Both the position numbers and the translations under genes were made by a program. Below the pieces are notes generated by a model, which saw only the letters and a program-made list of their open reading frames with translations, made no database searches and was not told where the DNA came from. Shown here piece by piece: positions 56,390 to 64,000 of a stretch of DNA of 64,000 bases (positions within the stretch are counted from its first letter, which is position 1; each line of letters starts with the position of its first letter). This DNA comes from Beta vulgaris subsp. vulgaris (Eukaryota; Streptophyta; Magnoliopsida; Caryophyllales; Amaranthaceae): assembly GCF_026745355.1 (NCBI RefSeq), contig NC_079204.1, positions 55,620,633-55,684,632 of the forward strand, in the 5' to 3' direction.

Positions 56390-56625
56390 ATTTAGGTCAC
56401 CTTAAATAAGTAAGTGCTAAAAGTTTAAGTCGCCTAAAATAAATAGTCGTGTTTGGGGGTAGAGCTTAAATAAAATTTAAGCTCAAAAATTGACCAAAAT
56501 TGAGTTGCTATCAAATATAGCATCTCAATTTAAGGTGTTGAAATTTTCAGCTACCTTATCAGCTCAACTCATTTCAGCTGCCTTATTAGCTTTATTTAAA
56601 CTTATGTTCCCAAACATAGAGTAGA
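56390..56625. mobile_element. Possible Tourist-like MITE
   Basis: Inverted ends CTCTGTTTGG (left) and CTCTATGTTTGG (from the right), with ACTTAAA-type words inside. No firm target duplication. Confidence 0.35.
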
Positions 56626-57295
56626 TACAAAAAGAGTACGTAGAAGATTTCTTGTTTAAAATGTTTTAATACAAAATTATTTTCCTTATACTATATTTCC
56701 TCTCTTCTCTTTTTGTTTTTCTCATTTGGAATGATGGTAATACTCATAATTAGATAGAATCTTTTAAATTTTTCTCTATCTATAGGAAAAAACATAATCA
56801 TGTTGAATTTTTTTATTCCAATCAGTGAACCTTTTATTAATATTTATAACTTTCACTAATATGCAATCAAGCTCGTTTTTAAGAATTTGGTGGCATAAAG
56901 GCCAACCTAAAAATTGGGGCCAAGTGTAGTATGTTTTTGAAATTTTAGGGATATGCAAATAACAATATATAAAAGTAAATAATGATGATATGTCGCATAA
57001 TTCACATATCAATCTATTTAGTGTACCAAAATAAAAAATTTATAAAAAAATGTGAATCATTATTTTCCTCCGATCTTTAACTTGCATCATGTGTCACTTC
57101 TGGAAGTTGCAAATTACTTACATCATTTTGTTTTGGGACAATAAATTGTCTCTATTTAATTTCTCTCTAATTACATGACCTCTTTTCTTTCTCTGTATCT
57201 TTATCCTCTCTCCTTAAAAAATTGTGCATCATGGCCTTATGGGTGTGATGCAAGTAAAACAAACTAGTGAATTACTGTTAAAATGTTACAACAAC

Positions 57296-57296
<1 letters not shown>
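56626..57296. other. AT-rich intergenic DNA
   Basis: No gene or element end was recognised. Confidence 0.45.
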
Positions 57297-57340
<44 letters not shown>

Positions 57341-57367
57341 TATTATTATTATTATTATTATTATTAT
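57297..57367. repeat. (TAA)n(TTA)n palindromic microsatellite
   Basis: About 14 TAA units run into about 9 TTA units, so the tract is self-complementary and could fold into a long AT hairpin. Confidence 0.9.
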
Positions 57368-57424
57368 AATATAATTATCACCACCATTTTTAGATGTACG
57401 ATAGTATTTATTATGGTACATTAT

Positions 57425-57775
57425 TGTATTAGACCTCAAAAGGTTTAATTCCGCCTTAATATGAAGGCCCAACTAGAACATAAAGCCCATCGGACGAAGT
57501 CAACATAAGACAAAGTCAAAAGAAAAAGACCGTCAATATAAACGCGAAAACACGTTTTTCTGACAGGAGTATAAATAGGTTATTTATACCTAATTGTTTA
57601 GACTACGAATTTTAGTCTAATTCTCTCTGTAATATGGGTTTCCTCATATCAATAAAATATTTTCTCTCTCTGCCATGGACGTAGCCAAATTGGTGAACCA
57701 CGTAAATCTGTTGTTTGTTTTTCATTGTTTTACATTCTTTATTTGTTTCTTTTTCACATCTGTCATAACAATAAC
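57425..57775 (+). mobile_element. LTR fragment or solo LTR
   Basis: Starts TGTATTAGACCTC. It has a TATA-like AGTATAAATAGG near 57570, a poly(A) signal AATAAA near 57652 and, after it, GGACGTAGCC...GAACCACGTAAATC, a phrase common near the end of the R/U5 part of plant LTRs. No coding domain follows and the 3' border is unclear. Confidence 0.5.
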
Positions 57776-57799
57776 TAATCTTCCTAAAAAAACCAATTT

Positions 57800-58787
57800 G
57801 GGATTTGTGAATTTTGATTTCATTTCCAGAAAAAAGGTGTTATCTTTCATATTTTGGTGCCGAATAACGAGTGTCCTGAGCGATGGGGAAGGAAGTTGGA
57901 GATGAGAGACAAACTGTTGAAGTACACAACTACGATCTTCATAGAGAGATTGCCGTACAACTGCTAGTAGATCCTGTCTACTAGGCACGAAATCCCAAGG
58001 TCTTGGATGATCCTCCTGGGATTCTTCTGATTCAATTAACAAAGAAGTCACTTTCAATAGTGACTTTTTACCCTGCTGCGAGGGTATGCGAGGTTCAGTC
58101 ACACTAGACGGAAACTCGAAAGAGGTGGAGGTCTTGACGTGCCCCAAATCAAGTTAGGGGGCCTCCCACAAGATACGTTTTTTAGGTGTGATGACACATG
58201 AAGTCATCACTAGAATTTGGGGCGAGTTAGAATGATAAACTACGCCCCACTGACGGATCCTAAGATCCAAAATGAGAATCCCAAATCTAGAAGACCGACA
58301 AATAACAGAGTGGAAACAACCGAACATGAAAATAATGAAAATAAAAACAACCACCCGACACATAGAACTACGCCTGCAAACAACACCGGTAAGAACCTGC
58401 ACCAAACGCGTCCTTGGCACACTAAATATACTGATGACAACTAACACTAGTGGGGGACGGGGAAGGGGCACTCGACGACACCTAAAAAAAACGACTCGAC
58501 AAAGCAGAGGCCTAATCGATGAGGGTGGAACAAAAACGCCGGCCCAAAACTAACCGGAAACCAGAAGTCGCCGCGAAAAGTCGACGATGAAGAAAACGAA
58601 TAGTAGGAAAATCGACGGAGAAGATAAAAAAAACGAAAAAAAGAATACAAGTGAACTCGCCGGAGACCCGTCGGAAACCTGCGCGGCGCCGGATCTCCGG
58701 CGAGCTCTAGGGTTAGGGTGTTTGGGTGTGAGTTTGTGTAGAGAGAAGGTAGAGAAAAGGTTTATAGAGAGAGAGTCTTTTTTTTCC
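57800..58787 (-). mobile_element. Possible LINE 5' part (ORF1 region), minus strand
   Basis: On the minus strand the segment begins with a CT-rich leader, then CTCCGGCGAG-type GC-rich DNA, then long open frames (58154-58471, 57722-58147) in different frames with a Ser/Arg-rich product. This resembles the 5' UTR and ORF1 start of plant L1 LINEs, but no domain was recognised and no reverse transcriptase is present. Confidence 0.3.
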
Positions 58788-59505
58788 TTATGTGTGAATA
58801 TTTATGTTAAGAGAAAAGTTGCTTGGGGTAAGTGGTCCTAGGCCTAATGTGGTTTTCAATATATAAAGGTGTTGCATTATTTAAAAAAGCAAGTATTGCA
58901 ATAATTTTGGAGCGCAGGAAGTAGTTTTTGAGCAGGTCCAATAAAAATGAGTTGGTTGAGTTAAAGCTAATATTCCTATTGTTGAACTATCTTGCTTTTG
59001 CTCTTAATTAATTTTATCCTTGTAAACAATATATTAAATGTTCCCCTCGTGCGGAAGACCTCCTTAAATCCTTTTACTTAACCTATAAAAAAAAATAAGT
59101 TGGTTGAGTTAGAGCTAAAAACAACGCCGGCCCGAAGAATATGGAGTCCTATGCTGATAGTGAAAAATAGGCCCCTATATAAAAAAATTCAAAGAATCCA
59201 CTAAAGTATGCAAGTAAACCAAATAACAAATATGCATCAAACTAAAATTTTCTCATCAAAATATTTTGGTACATTACAAGGAAAACTGAATTCAATTAAC
59301 TTGCCAACATATTGACCATTAGCTTCAAGTCTTTTATATTTAAAGATTTTTTTGTCAATTTGAGGTCTCTGTGAAAGTGAGATCATGTTCCATGTCCTAC
59401 TTTGGACATGTTAAAAGCCGGGCCTGGCTAAAAATTTATGTAATTTATCAATTTTGGATGTTTTTATCATAATAATAATAAGAAAGATGACCATGAGAAT
59501 CTAAT

Positions 59506-59656
59506 TTTTTTTTTATTAGGAAATTAAGATCCATGCATAACATGCTCAGGAAATACCCCATCATAATGCTGGGGAGAAGGATCGAACCCCTAACCTCAAA
59601 CCTCAAGGACCAAGAGGGAGCGCTCTACCCACTTGAGCTAACTCTTATCCTTAATC
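59506..59656 (-). mobile_element. tRNA-derived SINE, family 1 copy d
   Basis: Orthologous to copy b by position. Target duplication ATGAGAATCTAAT (59493-59505) and ATGGGAATCTAAT (59657-59669). B box visible on plus as GGATCGAACCCC. Confidence 0.85.
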
Positions 59657-60313
59657 ATGGGAATCTAATGGATCAAAATGATTTTATTTGGCAAAAGGAC
59701 ACTGATTATGATTGAAGGCATTTGGACAGCTATGTTGCGGGATATCACAAATTTCTCGTTTTTTCTGCTAAGTATCAATACTCCTACCTCGTGGAGTACA
59801 TTACTACTGTTAAGTTAGACTTTTTCATATCGATTACGAAAGATTTTTTTCCCCAAGGACAGGTGACATAGGTATTAAAAAAAGCTGGGTACTAACTACT
59901 AAGAATGATAAAATTATGTAAAAAAAAAACCTAATATGTTGACTTCATAAACCAAGACATAATACATTAATACCTGCTGTACAAATCTGAGAAATTGTTA
60001 ATTAAAGTGAAAAGATCAATGAGTTGTCCCAGAAGAAAGTCCACATCATGTGCCTTTTATAAATGTTTGTGTACATGATCTATATTCTATCACGCCTTCC
60101 ATTAAGAAAAAGGGATGGATGAAATTCGAATTCATGACCTTTTTGTCACGCTGGCTCTGATATCATGTCAAAAGACCAACTCAACCAAAAACTTAAACTG
60201 ATAGTTGATGCTCCAGAAATACTCTATCACTCATCGCATCCCCGTGCCGAAATTTTAAATGTGTATTTATCGTGGATTATCTATCCGTTGGATAATAGTA
60301 TGATAGCGAACAT

Positions 60314-60320
60314 TATAAAA
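60314..60320 (+). promoter_or_regulatory. Orphan TATA box of the third ankyrin copy
   Basis: TATAAAA in the conserved CATTATAAAAGCAGACGA block. The Copia LTR starts eight bases after it, so the promoter core is cut off from any ankyrin exon. Confidence 0.6.
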
Positions 60321-60328
60321 GCAGACGA

Positions 60329-61101
60329 TGTTAGGTGTGTGATCAATGAGAGAATCGGATATCCACTCCAAGGCACGGAAACTACGCTTTCCTATTAGTT
60401 TAATTTCGCCCCTCTAGGATCACCGGGTTAACACGAAATAACTAATGAGATACAATGGAGAGAAACAATCCACTTAGATGATCTTCTAAGTGAATCAACA
60501 AGAACTTGTGTTTTTGTGTTTGTGAAGAACACTCAAGAGAAGATTGCAAGTTTTCTCTTAAGCTAAGCAAGAAGTATTTGAGAGAGTATAGAATAGAAAA
60601 TTCTGATTTTCTTCTAACCCTTCACTCATAGGAATCCCAAGGTTTATATAGGAAGAATAAACCTTTCATTGACTAGAGTAGTTAATCCATAACCCCCATT
60701 TTAATCACCCATCAAAGGCCTTTAATCAGCTGATTTAAGGACCTTAAAGGTCATTAAAATGAGGCCATAACATCACAACGGACATAAAACCGTCAAGGCA
60801 TCTTTTCGCATTCCAAGGCAGAAGACACGTCGCGACTCGCGAGAAGAAGCTCGCGAGTCGCGAGGCGCTGGTCGCGACCCGCGACACTGTCGCGACTCGC
60901 GACGGCACTGTCGCGACTCGCGACGTCGCGACTCGCGTCGATCGCGATCTGTCGCGACTCGCGGCCAGTCTTCTGTCTCCCTTGGTTTATCAATGCGTTT
61001 TGCCACTTGATGCACTCTAGCCTTTTGCATACTAGACCTCCTCCTCTTCTAGTACATACCCTTATGAGTTTCAAACCCATTACCCTATAAATGTTCCAAC
61101 A
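60329..61101 (-). repeat. LTR of a truncated Copia element
   Basis: On the minus strand it starts TGTTGGAACATTTATAGGG and ends ACACACCTAACA. It is preceded by a polypurine tract (AAATGGGAGGAGGAT, 61116-61102). About 773 bp. It holds a CpG-rich block of TCGCGACTCGCGA repeats at 60825-60970. Confidence 0.85.
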
Positions 61102-61609
61102 ATCCTCCTCCCATTTATAGGGTAATGTTGAAAAGTTTTTCAACTTGCTATAAATCGCAAACACACATGTTCATGCATCATGGAAATATCTAACGATTGA
61201 ATTTCCATTTAGTAAAAGTAATCTTTACAATAATTTAGATCATAATGATAGACAAAGCTTTGAATCATATAACCATTACAAATTATTGAAGTTACTAATA
61301 CACACAAACATAAACTAGGTTCTTAAAACCTCCGACACCTATGAAGCCTTGGTGTCCATATCCATTCATAAGCATTCCAAGTCAAGCCTAGACTTGATGA
61401 AGCGGCCAAACTTCTAGCTTACATAGGTAAATCTTTCCGGACATGCTCCTACAATTGAGCACCTTATCAAAGATTTATTAAGAATAAAATTCAACCTCTT
61501 TATCATTGTAGCAACAAGCACTAACCTCGGGATGTATTAAACAAGTGCTCCCAACCTCTTAGAGAAGTACTATCCTCCTTGAATTTGAGATCTAACGTTG
61601 TATTAGACA
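61102..61609 (-). other. Non-coding 3' part of the Copia internal region
   Basis: Lies between the end of pol and the polypurine tract; no frame seen. Confidence 0.6.
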
Positions 61610-63540
61610 TCAAATAGAGTTTTCCTTCACCATAGGTTGATCAATAGGCTTAAGACCCATCCCTTTGTTCATTTTGTTCACTAGTTCCCTTGACAACGGT
61701 TTTGTAAACGTATCCGCCAAGTTCAAACTAGACCGAACAAAATTAATAGTTATACAACTATTCCTTATCATTTCCCGCACATAGCTATGTCTAACTCCAA
61801 TGTGCCTTGACTTGCCATTGTAGACTTCACTATATGCTTTAGCTATGGTTGATGCACTATCACAATGGATAGCAAGAGGTGACATTGGTTTCACCCATAA
61901 GTCCACCTCACTCAACACATTCCTTAGCCATTCCGCTTCTTGGCAACAAGAAGCCAAAGCAATGAATTCCGATGCCATAGTGGAATCCGTTATACATGTT
62001 TGCTTCTTGGAAGCCCATGAAATGGCACCTCCTCCAAGAAGAAACACCCAACCACTAGTGGATGAATAATCTTCCTTATTCGAAATCCAACTAGCATCCG
62101 AGTAACCTTCTAAGATAGAAGGTTCTCTATTGTATGTTATGACATAATCCAAGGTCTTATTCAAGTACCTTAACACTCTTCTCAATGCTTGCCAATGCAA
62201 CATACTAGGATTACTAGTATACCTACTGAGCTTGCCAATAGCAAAGGCTATATCCGGCCGAGTGCTAGTCATAGCATACATCAAGCTTCCAATTAAGCTT
62301 GCATACTCCAATTGTGAAATTGGAGTACCACTACTCGGAACCAAGTGAATACTAGGATCCATAGGAGTAGCAAAATGAGTCGAATTTGACTCATTATACC
62401 TCTTGACCACTTTCTCAATATAATGAGATTGTGATAAAGAAAACGACCCTTTCCCTCTTATTATTCTAATACCTAGAATAACATCCGCTTCACCCAAATC
62501 TTTCATGGAGAAGCTAGAGGAAAGGAAGACTTTGGTCTTTTCCACTTGTTCCAAATCAGTCCCAAAAATAAGCATATCATCAACATATAAGCAAATTATA
62601 ACTCCTTTACCGTTATTATCAAATTTGCTATATACACACTTATCGGACTGATTTATTTTGAACCCACTAGACAACACAACTTCATCAAATTTTTGATGCC
62701 ATTGCTTAGGTGCTTGTTTAAGACCATACAAAGATCTAACCAATTTACAAACTTTAGTTTCTTGACCTTTAACCACAAACCCTTCAGGTTGATTCATGTA
62801 CACTTCCTCCTCCAATTCACCATTAAGAAAAGCAGTTTTTACATCCATTTGGTGAATTACTAGACCATGAATCGCAGCTAATGCTATCAATAGTCTAATA
62901 GTAGCTATTCTAGCTACTGGAGCATAAGTATCAAAGTAATCGATACCATATCTTTGCCTAAAACCTTGGACCACTAACCGGGCCTTATGTTTTAGTATGG
63001 TTCCATCGATTTTCTTTTTCCTTACAAAAATCCATTTACAACCTGGGGTTTGCAACCGGGAGGTAAATTAGCTAAAATCCAAGTGTGATTACCCATTATA
63101 GAATCCATTTCATCATTCACTGCCTCTTTCCAGAAAGCAGAATCATGAGACTTCATAGCCTCATCAAAGGACCTAGGATCCTCCTCCATATTGTAACAAT
63201 ATGAAATTTGAGTCGAAATTGACTCCCTTGACCCTTCAACTAAATATAGTTGAAAATCCGGTCCAAAAGATTTCTCTTTTCTAATTCGTTTACTTTTCCT
63301 AATTTCCGGTGTTGTAGTATCATGATCATTGAAATGTCATCTACAACATTGGAACTAGTACTAGGTATCATGTCCTTTGGTCTTGGAATCGATGAGAATC
63401 TAGTCTCATCAAATATTGCATCCCTTGACTCTATCACGGAGTGAATAGAGACAAAGTCATTGGGCTCAATGACATAAAACCTATAGGCTTTGCTATGTAC
63501 CGCATAGCCTATAAAAATGCAATCAAACGGTATCATGTCA
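61610..63540 (-). pseudogene. Copia pol fragment: integrase end, reverse transcriptase, RNase H
   Basis: Reading leftwards from 63540: the integrase C-terminal part (CIFIGYAVHSKAYRFYV), the linker region (SFDEAMKSHDSAFWKEAVND), reverse transcriptase (FDTYAPVARIATIR, MDVKTAFLNGELEEEVYM, YGLKQAPKQWHQKFD, and the intact catalytic YVDDM) and RNase H (EGYSDASWISN, DSTMASEFIALASC, HCDSAS, NLADTFTKPLS). The 481 codons at 61610-63055 are open, but two single-base shifts, near 63050 and near 63325, break the upstream part. Gag, protease and the catalytic integrase core are missing; the element is cut off at 63540. Not autonomous. Confidence 0.9.
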
Positions 63541-64000
63541 CTAAGGGTGTACATTTGATGAAATGGATAGGATATTTCCAAATCCAGTCCTTAATAAACT
63601 AGACTTTACTTTTTTAGTTTGAGTTCAACCCAAACTTTTTAAAATTCCAACCTGATTCGTGTCCAAACAATTGTCTTAAAATTTCGAATCTAATCCAATT
63701 CAATTCAAAATGTTAATGAGATACTATTTTTTACCGTTCAGGTCTAATAAACCTTATATTTATGAAATAAAAAAAAATCTATGTGATTCAATAATAAATC
63801 ATGACGAAAAACCAAATCAGACTTTCTAAGTCTTACGCCAAAGTATTTAAGTAAAATAAACATACTACAATTGTTTAAGATACGATCATATGAGCGAAAT
63901 TTTGTCCTACTTTTAGTATTAAAACTTAAATATGTATAGTACTAATTTCTACTTTTTGGATATGATAATTATGTATAGGTATATATGTTTATTATTTTTA
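63541..64000 (+). repeat. Copy of ankyrin intron-1 segment at the third locus
   Basis: Matches 19431-19890 with few differences up to the window end. Together with copy C it shows that an ankyrin gene 1-like locus once spanned 58.8 kb to beyond 64 kb, with exon 1 and part of intron 1 replaced by the Copia fragment. Confidence 0.85.

Larger units (their letters stand above)
58790..60328 (+). repeat. Segmental duplication copy C (promoter-only ankyrin relic)
   Basis: Near-identical to 14957-17455 without the Mutator-like insertion. It keeps the SINE and the ankyrin TATA block, then ends at GCAGACGA, where a Copia LTR begins. Ankyrin exon 1 should follow about 80 bases later but is missing. Confidence 0.85.

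Noticed and set aside
57722..58147. 141-residue minus-strand frame as a host gene
   Set aside because: No domain recognised, no introns or neighbours that support it, and the surrounding sequence looks like the 5' part of a LINE; kept only as a low-confidence mobile element.

Overview
This is nuclear DNA of a flowering plant, almost certainly a eudicot. It is AT-rich, its genes are split by canonical GT-AG introns, and every gene found (an LRR secretory protein, an MS2-type fatty acyl reductase, ankyrin-PGG membrane proteins, mitochondrial L-2-hydroxyglutarate dehydrogenase) is a plant family. Between and inside the genes lies a dense mix of plant transposons. The family or species cannot be fixed from sequence alone.

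Layout. 0-1.1 kb: first coding exon of an LRR1/SERK-like secreted protein on the minus strand; the rest lies left of the window. 1.6-6.3 kb: transposon cluster (Tourist, Mutator-type and Stowaway MITEs, SINEs, a hAT element). 7.36-10.76 kb: a complete nine-exon plastid-type fatty acyl reductase (MS2/FAR2-like). 11.5-14.2 kb: SINE, a decayed Copia element and a Helitron. 15-17.5 kb: a segment repeated at 58.8-60.3 kb, carrying a Mutator-like insertion and ending in the promoter of ankyrin gene 1. 17.5-27.4 kb: ankyrin gene 1 (six exons, 1021 aa). 28-32 kb: Tourist, hAT and Mutator-type elements. 32.3-37.2 kb: L2HGDH, with a very young non-autonomous LTR retrotransposon in its first exon. 37.7-43.5 kb: a hAT element carrying a fragment of the ribosome-assembly gene MRT4, a probable solo LTR, and a Mutator-like element with a CACTA element nested in it. 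44.8-55.6 kb: ankyrin gene 2 (same six exons, 1023 aa). 55.6-58.8 kb: duplicated terminal-exon relics, an LTR fragment and a possible LINE fragment. 58.8-64 kb: a third ankyrin locus of which only the promoter and an intron-1 segment remain, joined through a truncated Copia element.

The genes do not form a pathway. Ankyrin genes 1 and 2 are tandem paralogues, and comparing them with the third broken copy gives clean before/after views of several insertions. The most unusual signals are the young retrotransposon inside L2HGDH exon 1, and inside that element a row of eight short stem-loops whose stems co-vary while the loop (ACAWGRG) stays constant. Also notable are the duplicated exon module inside the ankyrin genes and the MRT4 fragment in a hAT element. 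All exon boundaries come from reading splice sites and frames by eye; no search or alignment program was run.
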